Of a stretch of 64,000 nucleotides of DNA, positions 47,880 through 57,043 are shown piece by piece. The stretch lies in the NCBI RefSeq assembly GCF_014892575.1, contig NZ_JADBGI010000018.1, forward strand, positions 1 to 64,000, in the 5' to 3' direction. The position numbers and the translations under genes are program-made. This stretch comes from Nocardiopsis coralli (GTDB lineage: Bacteria > Actinomycetota > Actinomycetes > Streptosporangiales > Streptosporangiaceae). The notes under the pieces are model-generated. The model did no database searches. It had not been told where the DNA came from and saw only the letters and a list, made by a program, of their open reading frames with translations. How positions within the stretch are numbered: the stretch's first letter is position 1; each line of letters starts with the position of its first letter.

Positions 47880-48617
47880 TCAGCGCCCCAGGAGGGCTCC
47901 CCCGTTGACGTCCACGACCTGCCCGGTGATCCACGAGGCCTCCGGCGACGCCAGGTGCGCCACGGCCGAGGCGATGTCGGCGGGCACCCCCGCACGGCCG
48001 ACGAGGGTCTGGCCCACGAGGGTGTCGTGCCGCGTCGAGCGCCCCTGTTCGTTGAAGAACTCCGTGTCCTGGACGTACCCGGGCGACACCACGTTGGCGG
48101 TGATGCCGTCGGCCCCGCCCCGGGCGGACAGCCCGTGCGACCAGCCCACCAGGCCGGCCTTGGCGGCACCGTAGGCGCCCGCGCCCCGGTTGGCGGCGAT
48201 GGAGCCGATGCTGACGACCCGCCCGCCGGGACGCCGCAGGCGGGGCCAGAGCGCCTCGGTGAGCATCATCGCCGAGAGCAGGTTGGCGTCGAGGGTGCGC
48301 CGGAACGCGTCGAAGGCGGCCTCGAGGCCGTCTCCGGCGGGTGGGACCGTCCCGCCGGCGTTGTTGACGAGGACGTCGACGGTCGTGTCGGCCAGTTCGC
48401 CGGCCAGGCGCAGGACGTCCTCGTCACGGGTGAGGTCGGCGGTGTGGACCCGCACTCGGCCCGCAGGGTGCCCGGCGGCGACCCGTTCCAGGACCTCGGT
48501 GCGACGGCCCACCACGTGGACCTGCTCGCCGGCGACGGCGAAGTGTTCTGCGACGGCGCGTCCGATGCCGGTCCCGCCTCCGGTGACGACGACGGTGCGT
48601 ACTGTGTCCGAGCTCAA
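47880..48617 (-). CDS. SDR-family oxidoreductase
   Basis: A 245-residue classical short-chain dehydrogenase/reductase. The cofactor loop is VVVTGGGTGIGRAVAEHF, then NNAGG, the catalytic Ser in SIGSIAANRGA and Tyr-x3-Lys in YGAAKAGLVG. The start is unsure: a TTG at 48617 has GGGAG 5 nt upstream and the fold begins 7 residues later, whereas a GTG at 48665 would add 16 residues of Pro-rich sequence. The substrate is unknown. It converges with the exporter gene. Confidence 0.9.
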   Translation of the reverse strand: MSSDTVRTVVVTGGGTGIGRAVAEHFAVAGEQVHVVGRRTEVLERVAAGHPAGRVRVHTADLTRDEDVLRLAGELADTTVDVLVNNAGGTVPPAGDGLEAAFDAFRRTLDANLLSAMMLTEALWPRLRRPGGRVVSIGSIAANRGAGAYGAAKAGLVGWSHGLSARGGADGITANVVSPGYVQDTEFFNEQGRSTRHDTLVGQTLVGRAGVPADIASAVAHLASPEASWITGQVVDVNGGALLGR

Positions 48618-48789
48618 GGGGGCTCCCGGTCGTGGGGATGGAGGTGTCGCGCTCGGATCTACCACGCGGTCGCGGCCCCGGGCGAGGGGTTTTCCACGGC
48701 AAGCCCTCGGCGATGCCGGGCCCCGGGCACAGGTCCGCCCCGTCGCGGGGGCTGACGGGGCGGCCTGCGGGGGACGGGGGCGTGGTGGG

Positions 48790-49623
48790 TCAGCTGCCCT
48801 CGGCGGGGATGATGCTGCCCTCGTACTCGTCCTCGATGAACTCCAGGGTCTCGTCGGCCAGGAGCAGTTCGCCGAGGGTGGCGATGCGCGGGTCGTCAGC
48901 GTTCTCGGTGCGGGCGGCGAGGACGTTGACGTAGTCGTTGCCCTCGACCTCCTCCAGGAGGACGGAGTCCTCCTCGAAGTCGAGCCCGGCCTCCTGCGTG
49001 TAGTTGTTGTTGACGATCGCCGCGTCGACGTCGCCGAGCGAGCGCGGCAGCTGGGGCGCCTCGACCTCGTGGAAGTCCAGGTCCTTGGGGTTGTCCTCGA
49101 TGTCGCCGAGCGAGAAGTTCGACTCCTCGACCCCGTCGGCCAGCGTGATCAGGCCGCTCTCCTCCAGCAGCAGGACCGCGCGGAACTCGTTGGTGGGGTC
49201 GTTCGGAAGCGCGATCTCCGCGCCGTCCTCGAGGTCGTCCACCGAGTCGACCTGCTCGGAGTAGAGCCCCAGCGGCGGCAGGTAGGCCTGCTGCACGGCG
49301 GTCAGGTCGGTGTCGTTGCCCTCGTTGAACTCCAGCAGGAACGGCTCGTGCTGGTAGAGGTTGGCGTCGAGCTGCCCCTCGGCGAGCGCGGTGTTGGGCG
49401 CGACGTAGTCGGAGAACTCCTCGATCTCCAGCGACAGCCCGGCGTCCTCGGCGAGGTTCTCGTCGATGAACTCCAGGATCTCCCCGGCCGGGACGGCGGT
49501 CGCACCGACGACCAGCGTATCCTCGGTACCCGCGGCGTCCGCGTCGTTCTCGGACGGCGCACCGCAGGCGGCCACCGCCAGGACGGCCACTGCGGCGGGG
49601 GCGAGGACTGCGGAGCGGTGCAT
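48790..49623 (-). CDS. MetQ/NlpA-family methionine-binding lipoprotein
   Basis: A 277-residue lipoprotein with lipobox AVAAC (cysteine near residue 20). The binding domain shows EILEFIDENLAEDAGLSLEIEEFSDYVAPNTALAEGQLDANLYQHEPFL, QAYLPPLGLYS and AAIVNNNYTQEAGL, all typical of MetQ/NlpA. MetQ works with the ATPase MetN and permease MetI, but neither gene is adjacent, so this is an orphan or the rest lies elsewhere. The protein is unusually acidic. Confidence 0.92.
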   Translation of the reverse strand: MHRSAVLAPAAVAVLAVAACGAPSENDADAAGTEDTLVVGATAVPAGEILEFIDENLAEDAGLSLEIEEFSDYVAPNTALAEGQLDANLYQHEPFLLEFNEGNDTDLTAVQQAYLPPLGLYSEQVDSVDDLEDGAEIALPNDPTNEFRAVLLLEESGLITLADGVEESNFSLGDIEDNPKDLDFHEVEAPQLPRSLGDVDAAIVNNNYTQEAGLDFEEDSVLLEEVEGNDYVNVLAARTENADDPRIATLGELLLADETLEFIEDEYEGSIIPAEGS

Positions 49624-50194
49624 CGGAGAGGATCCTTTTCGTGAACGGGATGGAAGAGGCCTGAGGGCGGTTCGTGCCCAGTTCGGCCGGTATTTCCGAT
49701 TTACCCGACCATAATGGCAGGGTATGGCGCCGCGCCACCCCGGGTGAGCAACCGCACACGGACACCCCTCCCGGACGGACGCCTCCAACGCCGCACACCC
49801 TCCGACACCACCCGGCACGCACACATCGGGCATAACGGGAGAAGTGCCGATTTTCCCCCTCGGGGCCAGCACTCCTCCGAGACTTCGGAAGATTTTTCGG
49901 CGGAGATTCTCCGTTCCCACCCCACGGCACCCCGCGATGGGGCAGGATGAACATCGAAGGCGGAACACAGGTCCCGGCCATTCTCCGCGCCCCCTGTCGG
50001 AGACGGCCCCTCCCCCGGCGCCGGGACCTTCCCCCCTTCGTTCCCCCTCTGCCCCCGGTGCCCCGTGCACCGGGGGCGCTCCTCTTCCACGGGCACCCCG
50101 AACGCCCCGATCGCCCCTTACGCGGGCCTTACCGGGTCCGGGCAGACACTGCACGGGTCCGCCCGGACACATCACGAGAACGAACGGGGCGCAG
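49624..50194. other. Divergent intergenic region with strong hairpin
   Basis: A 571-bp gap between the minus-strand MetQ gene and a small plus-strand gene. The proximal part (about 49690-49720) is AT-rich and would hold the metQ promoter; I do not see a convincing SAM-riboswitch. At 50051-50077 a perfect 11-bp stem (GCCCCCGGTGC / GCACCGGGGGC) with a 5-nt loop could be a terminator or attenuator before the small gene. Translations in this gap are low complexity. Confidence 0.5.
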
Positions 50195-50416
50195 ATGATC
50201 AGCGAAGCGATCGATTGGATCAAGGGGCTCCTCGGGGGCGAGGCGGGGCAGCTCGTCCAGGACGTCGCCGAGTCCTACGGCCAGGAGGCCGCCGAAGGCG
50301 TGCAGGACTCCAGCCAGGCCTTCCAGGACGGCGTCGAGACCGCCACCGACGTGGCCGAGGACCCGGGTGGCGCGGCCGTCGACGCCGCACGGGACCAGCT
50401 CCTCGGCGACAACTGA
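50195..50416 (+). CDS. Small acidic hypothetical protein (73 residues)
   Basis: A 73-residue protein (MISEAIDWIKGLLGGEAGQL...) rich in Glu, Asp, Ala and Gln and likely helical and amphipathic, with no signal peptide. The ATG is preceded by CGGGGCG. I do not recognise the family. The gene stands alone, 153 bp before the flavin monooxygenase, and carries no copy of that cluster's operator. The codon pattern and compact acidic composition argue it is real, but support is modest. Confidence 0.6.
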   Translation: MISEAIDWIKGLLGGEAGQLVQDVAESYGQEAAEGVQDSSQAFQDGVETATDVAEDPGGAAVDAARDQLLGDN

Positions 50417-50504
50417 CCGGGGCCCTCAGCCGGGGCGGCGGGAATCCCTCCGGGCCCGCCGCCGGCACCCCCTCCCCTCCCCTGTCCAGGAAACCCACGG
50501 ACCC

Positions 50505-50558
50505 TTGCCGCCCCTTATATCTTGCACCTAAGATTCTCTTGACCAAGAATTCAAGAGA
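50505..50558 (+). promoter_or_regulatory. Monooxygenase promoter with overlapping cluster operator and a second palindrome
   Basis: TTGCCG (50505-50510) and TAAGAT (50529-50534) are spaced by 18 bp as -35 and -10. The cluster operator variant TCTTGCACCTAAGA (50520-50533) overlaps the -10, and is itself flanked as ATCTT...AAGAT. Downstream, TCTCTTGA and TCAAGAGA (50535-50558) form a perfect 8-bp inverted repeat that holds a CTTGACCAAG core. Confidence 0.65.
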
Positions 50559-50569
50559 AAGGTCCCCCC

Positions 50570-51685
50570 ATGGCCGACATCGCCGTCTGCGGCGCGGGTA
50601 TCGGAGGCCTGTGCGCAGCCATCGCACTACGGGCGTCAGGACACGAGGTGACCGTCTTCGAGCAGGCACGCGGGTTCGGCCGTGTCGGTGCGGACATCAA
50701 CCTCACCCCCAACGCCGTCCGGGCCCTCGACGGACTGGGCGTGGGAGAAGCGCTGCGCGAGACCGCCGCGCGCCCCGTGGCCCGCATCAGCCGTACGTAC
50801 GACACCGGTGAGGAGACGTCCCGGCTACCGATGGCCGAGACGGCCGAGGAACAGTACGGCGCGCCCCAGCTGACCATGCACCGCGCCGACCTCATGGCCG
50901 CCCTCGAACAGGCCCTGCCCTCCGAGGTCCTGCGCCTCGGGCACCGCCTCACCGGCGCCGACCAGGACGAGACCGGCGTGACCTGCACCTTCGCCGACGG
51001 TTCCACCCACCGTGCGGACCTGCTCATCGGCGCCGACGGCATCCACTCGGCCGTGCGCACCGCGCTGCTCGGCCCGGAACACCCGACCTTCACGGGGGTG
51101 GTCGCCTTCCGCTCGGTGGTCCCGGTGGATCGCCTCGCCGGCACCCGCGACCTGGACTCCTTCACCAAGTGGTGGGGCCCCGACGCGAACACCCAGATCG
51201 TCACCTTCCCCCTCAACCGCGGCCGCGACCTGTTCGTCTTCGCGACGATCCCCCAGGAGGGCTGGCACGAGGAGTCCTGGACCACCCCGGGCACGGTCGA
51301 GGAACTGCGCGCCTCCTACGCGGGCTTCCACCCCGACGCCCGCGCGCTCCTCGAGGCCTGCGACGAGGTCCTCAAGTCGGCCCTGTACGTGCGCGACCCG
51401 CTGCCGGAGTGGAGCGCGGGCCGTGTCACCCTGCTCGGCGACGCCTGCCACCCGATGATGCCGTTCATGGCCCAGGGCGCCGGCCAGGCCGTGGAGGACG
51501 CCGTCGTGCTGTCCCGCGCGCTGCAGGCGGCCCCGTCCGTGCAGGAGTCCTTCACCGCCTACGAGAAGGCCCGCCGGGAGCGCACCGCGCGCATCCAGAT
51601 CAGCTCGCGCGACAACGCCTGGCTCAAGGACTCCGGTACCGGCGACTGGGTCTACGGCTACGACGCGTGGTCGGTTCCGGTCTGA
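50570..51685 (+). CDS. FAD-dependent aromatic-ring hydroxylase, NicC-like (6-hydroxynicotinate 3-monooxygenase type)
   Basis: A 371-residue flavoprotein monooxygenase. FAD is bound by CGAGIGGLCAAIAL at the N-terminus, by LIGADGIHSAVR in the middle and by VTLLGDACHPMMPFMAQGAGQAVEDA. It resembles NicC of Pseudomonas in KWWGPDANT-, QEGWHEESW- and especially the C-terminal GDWVYGYDAW. Such enzymes hydroxylate and often decarboxylate an aromatic acid using NADH and O2. The substrate may be a hydroxynicotinate, a salicylate or a relative; sequence alone does not decide. It heads the catabolic cluster and is separated from the cupin by a bidirectional terminator. Confidence 0.88.
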   Translation: MADIAVCGAGIGGLCAAIALRASGHEVTVFEQARGFGRVGADINLTPNAVRALDGLGVGEALRETAARPVARISRTYDTGEETSRLPMAETAEEQYGAPQLTMHRADLMAALEQALPSEVLRLGHRLTGADQDETGVTCTFADGSTHRADLLIGADGIHSAVRTALLGPEHPTFTGVVAFRSVVPVDRLAGTRDLDSFTKWWGPDANTQIVTFPLNRGRDLFVFATIPQEGWHEESWTTPGTVEELRASYAGFHPDARALLEACDEVLKSALYVRDPLPEWSAGRVTLLGDACHPMMPFMAQGAGQAVEDAVVLSRALQAAPSVQESFTAYEKARRERTARIQISSRDNAWLKDSGTGDWVYGYDAWSVPV

Positions 51686-51747
51686 CACCGCCGGGGCGGT
51701 TCGCGCCCGGGCCCCCGGTCCCCGCGTAACCGCCCCCGCACGCACGA

Positions 51748-51781
51748 GCGGGCCCGCCCCCGGGAAAGGGAGCGGGCCCGC
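51748..51781. terminator. Bidirectional hairpin between monooxygenase and cupin genes
   Basis: Two 14-bp arms (51748-51761, 51768-51781) pair with one mismatch around a 6-nt GGGAAA loop. They sit between the two convergent stop codons. Confidence 0.65.
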
Positions 51782-51797
51782 CGCACGTGTGCTCCGC

Positions 51798-52322
51798 TCA
51801 GTCGCGGGTGACGCCGTGCATCTCGGAGGTCTCGGGATAGGTCGGCAGCTGCGGCTTCTGCGTCCCGATGATCACGCAGATGCGCGCGTCCTCGTCGCTG
51901 ACCGTCTTCAGGCTGCGCGGCACACCGGCGGGCACACGCAGCAGGTCGTAGCTGCCGAGCACCCGGCTGGCCTTCTTGTTGCCGTCCTCGGCGTCGTGCA
52001 CGGAGAACTCGACCTCGCCCTCGAGGACGAAGAAGACCTCCTCGACGTCGTGGTGGGTGTGCTCGGGGCCCACGCAGCCCGAGGGCAGCACCATGTTGGA
52101 GAAGGTGAAGTGGTCGGCGGGCAGGATGTTCTCGTCGCCGTCGTGGTTGCCGGTGGCGCCGGAACCGATGTAGCGCACCTGGGCCCGGCGGAACTGCGCA
52201 CCGGCCTTGGTCTGGAACGCGAGGGTGTCGAAGTCGACGTTGCGCGAGGCGTTGGTGGCCAGGGCCTCGTCGATGGCCTTCTCGAGCTCGGGGGTGGAGT
52301 TCTCCGGAACGGTCTCGGTCAT
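51798..52322 (-). CDS. Cupin-domain protein
   Basis: A 174-residue single-cupin protein. The first cupin motif (GCVGPEHTHHDVEEVFFVLEG) has the His-x-His and Glu ligands, and the second is near YDLLRVPAGVPRS. Cupins of this length include dioxygenases and isomerases. In this cluster it may process a ring-cleavage product or act as a small-molecule dioxygenase. It is the last gene of the minus-strand operon, 130 bp after the dioxygenase gene. Confidence 0.85.
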   Translation of the reverse strand: MTETVPENSTPELEKAIDEALATNASRNVDFDTLAFQTKAGAQFRRAQVRYIGSGATGNHDGDENILPADHFTFSNMVLPSGCVGPEHTHHDVEEVFFVLEGEVEFSVHDAEDGNKKASRVLGSYDLLRVPAGVPRSLKTVSDEDARICVIIGTQKPQLPTYPETSEMHGVTRD

Positions 52323-52452
52323 GACGCTCTCCTTGCTCTCGTGGAGGGTTGCAGGGGTGATGCGGGGGCCGGAACCGGGCCCGGGCGGGGCTCCGGCGCC
52401 GTGGGGTGGGCTGCGGCGGGCGACCGGTCGGCCCGGACCCGCCGCGCAGGGC

Positions 52453-53358
52453 TCAGGCCCACCCCGGATCGGGGACACCGCCCATGTGCTCGCGGACGCG
52501 GGGCGAGGGCGGGCCGGCGGTGCGGAACAGGTCGGACAGCTCGGGGGTGCGCGGCCACACCCTCGGCATCCAGGTCTCCTCGTCGATCTGCAGGACCTCG
52601 GCGGTCATCTCCGGGACGAGCCCGGCCGGGTCGATGTAGTAGGCGAAGGCGTTGTCGCCGGGGCCGTGGCGCCCGGGTCCCCACGCGGTCTCGTGCCCGG
52701 CGACCTTGAGGCGGCCGATACTGCGCATCCACGCGTCGAGGCTGCCGACCTCGTAGGCGACGTGGTTGGGTGCGGTCCACTCGGCCTGATTGAAGGCGAT
52801 GACGTGGTGGTCGCCGATCGCTCTCAGGAACACCATCTGGTGCTCGGACCAGTCGCTCACGCGCAGCCCGAGCACCCGGGTGTACCAGGCGGTGGCGGCG
52901 TCGATGTCGGTGGTGTTGAGCACCGAGTGCGCGACCTTGCGTGGCACGGGGCGGTCCTGGGGCAGTTCGGGGACGGCGTGCACGTGGGCACTGATCTCCA
53001 GGACCCGGTTCTCCGGGTCGAGGAAGCGCACGGCGTACCCGCCGCCGGGCCGGTCGGTGCGGCCGGGTTCCTCGAGCAGGGTCACACCCTCGGCGCGCAG
53101 CCACTCGGCGGCCGCGTCGACCTCGGCGGGGTCCTGCACGGCGAAGGCGATGTGGTGGAGCCCGTTGCGTTCGGCGGCGTGGAGTTCGAGCACGTGGTGT
53201 TCGGGACCGGCCGCGCGCAGGTGGGCGGTGGTCTCGGTGCGCTGGACCAGGTCCAGGCCCCACGGGCCGGTGTAGAAGTCGACCGACCCCTCGAGGGCGG
53301 TGGTGCGCAGGGCGACGTGGCGCAGTGCTCGGATCGTGGGCGGGTGCGGGGCCGTCAT
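52453..53358 (-). CDS. Two-module VOC protein, extradiol dioxygenase-like
   Basis: A 301-residue protein of two VOC modules. The C-terminal module has His144, His199 and Glu250, with spacing close to the metal triad of extradiol ring-cleavage dioxygenases; the N-terminal module repeats a similar set (His14, His69, Glu121). Extradiol enzymes of this class use Fe(II) and O2 to open catechol-type rings, so the partner step to the upstream hydroxylase is plausible. Its start overlaps the ThDP enzyme stop by 4 nt. The ring substrate is unknown. Confidence 0.87.
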   Translation of the reverse strand: MTAPHPPTIRALRHVALRTTALEGSVDFYTGPWGLDLVQRTETTAHLRAAGPEHHVLELHAAERNGLHHIAFAVQDPAEVDAAAEWLRAEGVTLLEEPGRTDRPGGGYAVRFLDPENRVLEISAHVHAVPELPQDRPVPRKVAHSVLNTTDIDAATAWYTRVLGLRVSDWSEHQMVFLRAIGDHHVIAFNQAEWTAPNHVAYEVGSLDAWMRSIGRLKVAGHETAWGPGRHGPGDNAFAYYIDPAGLVPEMTAEVLQIDEETWMPRVWPRTPELSDLFRTAGPPSPRVREHMGGVPDPGWA

Positions 53359-55028
53359 CGGCGCTCCTCCTCGGTTCCGGGGATGCTGACCGGCGGGGTG
53401 AAGGGTTTGGGGATGGGGCCGAGGGCGTCGACGTCGACCTCGACGACCGCGGGCCCGCGGGTGGACAGGGCGGAGGCCAGGGCCTCCTCGACGTCGTCGG
53501 TGCCCTTGACCGGGAAGTGCGGGATCCCGTACGCGCCGGCGAGCTGCGCGAAGTCGGGGGTGGCCAGATCGACGCCGGAACGCCGCCTGACGTGCACGTC
53601 CTGAGTGTTGCGCAGGACCCCGTACCCGCCGTCGTTGAAGAGCAGGAGCACCAGCCAGGGGCGCTCCTGGGCGAGGGTGCCCATCTCGCCGAGGTGGACG
53701 GCCAGGCCGCCGTCGCCGACGAGGGCGAGGGCGGGCAGGTCGGGGCGGGCGAGCGCACCTCCGATGCCCATGGCCAGCCCTTGGCCGATGCCGCCCCCGC
53801 GGGGGAAGACGTTGATCTCGGGTTCGTCCACGGCCAGGAGCCGGTTGCCCCACATGCTGGACGGGATGGTGACGTCGCGGGCCAGGACGGCGCGGCGCGG
53901 CAGGGCCGAGCGCACGGCGTCGCAGATCTCGGCCTGCCATCCGATGTTCTCGCGCATGCCCTGGCGGGAGGTGCGGCGGGCGGAAGCGACCTCGGCGAGC
54001 CAGCCCTCGTCGGTGGCGGTGCGTTCGGGCAGCCGCTCGGCCAGGGCGGTGAGCACGGGTGCGGCCTCGCCCTCGACGCCGACGGTGGCGGGGTACACCC
54101 GGCCGAGGGCGGCGGGGTCGGCGTCGATCTGCACGTGCTGTCCGGGCAGCTCGAGGGCGTAGTCGCCGGTCTCGTTGCTGCGGAAGTGGGTGCCGATCGA
54201 GACGAGCAGGTCGGCGCGGTCCAGGAGGGGACGGACGGCGGGGTTCATGGCGAAGTTGCCGATGCAGGCGCCGTGGCCCTCGGGGACCACACCGCGGCCG
54301 GAGTTGCTGGTGAGCACGCCGGCGCGGGTGCGGGTGATCAGATCGAGGACCTCGTCGCGGGCGTCGAGCGCTCCCCCGCCGATCCAGAACAGGGGGCGTT
54401 CGGCGGCGGCGATGCGGGCGGCGGCGTCGGCGAGCACGTCGTCGGAGGCGCGCACCGCCGGGGCGGCCGGGGTGATCTCGAGGTCGCCGAACTCGTGCCG
54501 GGCGTACTGCAGGTCGATGGGCCACTCGACACTGACCGGCCCGTAGGGGGCGCTGAGGGCCTCGGACGCGGCGGTGGTCAGCACCTTCGCGGCGTCGTCG
54601 GGGCCGGTGACGGTGTGCGCGGCCTTGCTGACCGCGGCGAGCATCCCGTACTGGTCCTTGGTCTCGTGGATGAAACCCCGGCCCTGTCCGAGGTAGCGGC
54701 TCTCGATCTGCCCGGTCACGTGGAGGACGCGCGAGCCGGTGGAGAGGGCTTCGACGAGGGCACCGGCGGCGTTGCCGGACCCGGTTCCGGTACTGGTCAG
54801 GGCGATACCCACGCCGCCCCGGACCCGCCCGTGGGCGTCGGCCGCGTTGACCGCGGCCGCCTCGTGGCGCACCGGGACGAACCGGCGGCGCGCGGCGACG
54901 GCGTCGACGAGGGGGAGGTTGTGCACGCTGACCACACCGAAGACGGTGTCGACGCCGAGGGCGTCCATGAGGGCGACGAGAAGGTCGCCACCGTGGGTGT
55001 GGCCGAGCACGTCGTTGCTGTCAGACAT
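53355..55028 (-). CDS. Thiamine-diphosphate-dependent enzyme (acetolactate synthase / benzoylformate decarboxylase family)
   Basis: A 557-residue ThDP enzyme. The conserved glutamate is Glu56 in VRHEAAAVNAADAHGR, the ThDP motif is ALVGDGGLAVHLGEMG (around residue 437) with LLLFNDGGYG 25 residues on, and the central domain has RADLLVSIGTHFRSNETG. The family decarboxylates or condenses 2-oxo acids. Here it may act on a ring-cleavage 2-oxo acid. ATG 55028 is the natural start; further upstream the frame crosses the operator. It is the first gene of the three-gene minus-strand operon. Confidence 0.9.
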   Translation of the reverse strand: MSDSNDVLGHTHGGDLLVALMDALGVDTVFGVVSVHNLPLVDAVAARRRFVPVRHEAAAVNAADAHGRVRGGVGIALTSTGTGSGNAAGALVEALSTGSRVLHVTGQIESRYLGQGRGFIHETKDQYGMLAAVSKAAHTVTGPDDAAKVLTTAASEALSAPYGPVSVEWPIDLQYARHEFGDLEITPAAPAVRASDDVLADAAARIAAAERPLFWIGGGALDARDEVLDLITRTRAGVLTSNSGRGVVPEGHGACIGNFAMNPAVRPLLDRADLLVSIGTHFRSNETGDYALELPGQHVQIDADPAALGRVYPATVGVEGEAAPVLTALAERLPERTATDEGWLAEVASARRTSRQGMRENIGWQAEICDAVRSALPRRAVLARDVTIPSSMWGNRLLAVDEPEINVFPRGGGIGQGLAMGIGGALARPDLPALALVGDGGLAVHLGEMGTLAQERPWLVLLLFNDGGYGVLRNTQDVHVRRRSGVDLATPDFAQLAGAYGIPHFPVKGTDDVEEALASALSTRGPAVVEVDVDALGPIPKPFTPPVSIPGTEEERR

Positions 55029-55075
55029 CAGAGGCGACCACCGATCCGTGTTCCATGCGAGCACGCTAGCATATA

Positions 55076-55089
55076 TCTGAGCGCTAAGA
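55076..55089. promoter_or_regulatory. Cluster operator before the ThDP-dioxygenase-cupin operon
   Basis: TCTGAGCGCTAAGA is a near-perfect palindrome around AGCGCT, with 11 of 12 fixed positions of TCTTAG-N2-CTAAGA. It lies 48 bp upstream of the ThDP start codon, in an AT-rich stretch that contains TATATGCT-like -10 sequence on the minus strand. Confidence 0.65.
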
Positions 55090-55185
55090 CACTTTGTACT
55101 GTGAGGTTTTTTGGGAGAGGTTCCGGGGCGGTGCCGCAGGTGCGCCGGGCGGCCGTCCGGCACCGCCCCGGGGAGCCCTCCGGGG

Positions 55186-56058
55186 TCAGGAGTCCGAGGG
55201 CAGGAAGCCGGTGGAGCGCCAGAACACGACGCGGCGCTCCACGATGTCGACCGCCAGGTAGAGCAGGTAGGCGAAGGCGGACAGCAGCACCACGAAGGCG
55301 AACAGCCGGTCGAGCGCGAATCCGACGCTGGCCATCTGCACCATCACGCCCAGTCCTTCGCCGCCGCCCAGGAACTCGGCGACGATCGCGCCGATGACCG
55401 CGAGCACGGCCGCGCTCTTGAGGCCGGCGAAGACGAACGGGAGCGCGTTCATGAGCTTGAGCTTGTAGAACCGCTGCCAGCGCGAGGCCCGCATGGACTT
55501 GAAGAGCTTGTCCTCGTTCTCGTCCACGCTGGCCAGGCCGGCGGCGGTGTCGACCATGACCGGGAAGAACGCGATGACCGCGGCCATGACGACCTTCGGG
55601 GTCATGTCGAAGCCGAACCAGGCCACGAACAGCGGCGCCAGCGCGACCTTCGGGGCTGCGTACAGCGCGACCATCATGGGCTGCAGGACACGGCGTCCCA
55701 GTGTGGTCTCGGCGATGAGCACGCCCAGGACCACACCGGCGACCGCCGCGATGATCAGGCCGTACAGCACCTGCAGCGCCGAGATGACGAAGTTGTCCCA
55801 GACCGGACCGCCCGTGACGAGGTCGAGGGTGACGTCCCAGAGGGCGATCCCGGTGGCGGCGGGGCTGGGCATGACGTACTCGGTGACCCAGCCCAGGGAC
55901 ACGACGGTCTGCCAGACGCCGATGACCAGCGCCAGCGCGGCAGTCATGAGGATCGGGACGGGCACCCGCTCCAGCAGGGGCTTCGGGGTCTCCTTGCGCG
56001 GGGGCCGCGGCGGCTCCCCGGTCGTTCCGGCGGGGGTGGGGGTCGTGGTGGCGGCCAT
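55186..56058 (-). CDS. ABC transporter permease (SsuC/NMT1-importer type)
   Basis: A 290-residue permease with about six hydrophobic segments and a Pro-rich N-terminal tail. The family block is APKVALAPLFVAWFGFDMTPKVVMAAVIAFFPVMVDTAAGL, and the cytoplasmic loop SMRASRWQRFYKLKLMNALPFVFAGL is of the EAA type. It forms the channel with the ATPase encoded 6 bp upstream. Partner proteins are the two NMT1-type binding lipoproteins. Confidence 0.93.
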   Translation of the reverse strand: MAATTTPTPAGTTGEPPRPPRKETPKPLLERVPVPILMTAALALVIGVWQTVVSLGWVTEYVMPSPAATGIALWDVTLDLVTGGPVWDNFVISALQVLYGLIIAAVAGVVLGVLIAETTLGRRVLQPMMVALYAAPKVALAPLFVAWFGFDMTPKVVMAAVIAFFPVMVDTAAGLASVDENEDKLFKSMRASRWQRFYKLKLMNALPFVFAGLKSAAVLAVIGAIVAEFLGGGEGLGVMVQMASVGFALDRLFAFVVLLSAFAYLLYLAVDIVERRVVFWRSTGFLPSDS

Positions 56059-56064
56059 GGTGGC

Positions 56065-56919
56065 TCAGGCCTCCTTGTCGGCCGTGGCGGCGGCCTCGTA
56101 GCCGGTGCGCAGCAGGTCGCGGGCATCGCGCACGTGGTCCTGGAAGGTCGCCGAGGTCATGATCTCGGGGTCGCGGGGCTTGGGCAGATCGATGTCGAGT
56201 GTTCCGGCGATCCGGCCGGGACGCGCGCTCATCACCACGACCCGGTCGGCGAGGAAGACCGCCTCACTGATCGAGTGGGTGACGAACAGTGCGGTCCGCC
56301 CGGTGATGGAGCAGATGCGGGCCAGCTCCACGTTCATGTGCTCTCGGGTGAACTCGTCGAGGGCGCCGAAGGGTTCGTCCAGCAGCAGGACGTCGGGTTC
56401 CTGGATGAGCATGCGGCAGATCGCGGCGCGCTGCTGCATGCCGCCGGAGAGCTCGTTGGGCATCTTGTCGGCGAACCCGGTCAGCCCCACGAGCTCGAGG
56501 AGTTCGGCTGCGCGGTCGGCGGCCTTGCGCGCGCCGCGGCGGCCCTCGGAGACCTCCACGGGCAGCAGGACGTTCTGCTGCACGGTGCGCCAGGCCAGCA
56601 GGACCGCCTGTTGGAACATCATCCCGACCCGTTCGGGGACACCGTCGACCTCCTCCTCCCCGACGCGGATACTGCCGGAGGTGGGCGGCAGCAACCCTCC
56701 GACCAGGTTCAACAGGGTGCTCTTGCCGCAGCCGGAGGGGCCCAGCAGGGCCACGAACTCACCGGGTCGCACGTCGAGGGAGACCGGACCGAGCGCGTGC
56801 ACGGTCTCACCCGCGCGGGTGAAGGTGCGCACCGCGTCCTCGACGGTCACGGCGGCGCCCCGGTTCTCGGAGGGCGCGGGCGGCCCGGGGGCGGTGTGGT
56901 CGGTGGTCTGTTTCAGCAT
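56065..56919 (-). CDS. ABC transporter ATP-binding protein (nitrate/sulfonate/pyrimidine type)
   Basis: A 284-residue ATPase. Walker A is LGPSGCGKST, the Q-loop is GMMFQQAVLLAWRTV, the signature is LSGGMQQRAAICRMLI and Walker B is DVLLLDEPFGALD, with the switch FVTHSISEAVFLAD. It belongs with the SsuB/TauB/NMT1 transporters. The gene lies 124 bp after the first binding protein gene; that gap holds a repeated GTGACGGCGCGCGGG-type stretch but no terminator. Confidence 0.94.
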   Translation of the reverse strand: MLKQTTDHTAPGPPAPSENRGAAVTVEDAVRTFTRAGETVHALGPVSLDVRPGEFVALLGPSGCGKSTLLNLVGGLLPPTSGSIRVGEEEVDGVPERVGMMFQQAVLLAWRTVQQNVLLPVEVSEGRRGARKAADRAAELLELVGLTGFADKMPNELSGGMQQRAAICRMLIQEPDVLLLDEPFGALDEFTREHMNVELARICSITGRTALFVTHSISEAVFLADRVVVMSARPGRIAGTLDIDLPKPRDPEIMTSATFQDHVRDARDLLRTGYEAAATADKEA

Positions 56920-57043
56920 GCTCGCCTCTCGGTGGGGATCGGGGTGGGGGCGGTGCGCGGGGTCGGCGGTGTGTGCGGGGTGCGGTGACGGCGCGCGGGG
57001 TCGGGGGCGTGCGCGGCGCCGGAGTGACGGCGCGCGGGTCACG

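Noticed and set aside
49624..50194. A SAM or other riboswitch before the MetQ gene
   Set aside because: I could not find paired elements matching a known riboswitch class; only a GC hairpin nearer the small gene is clear.
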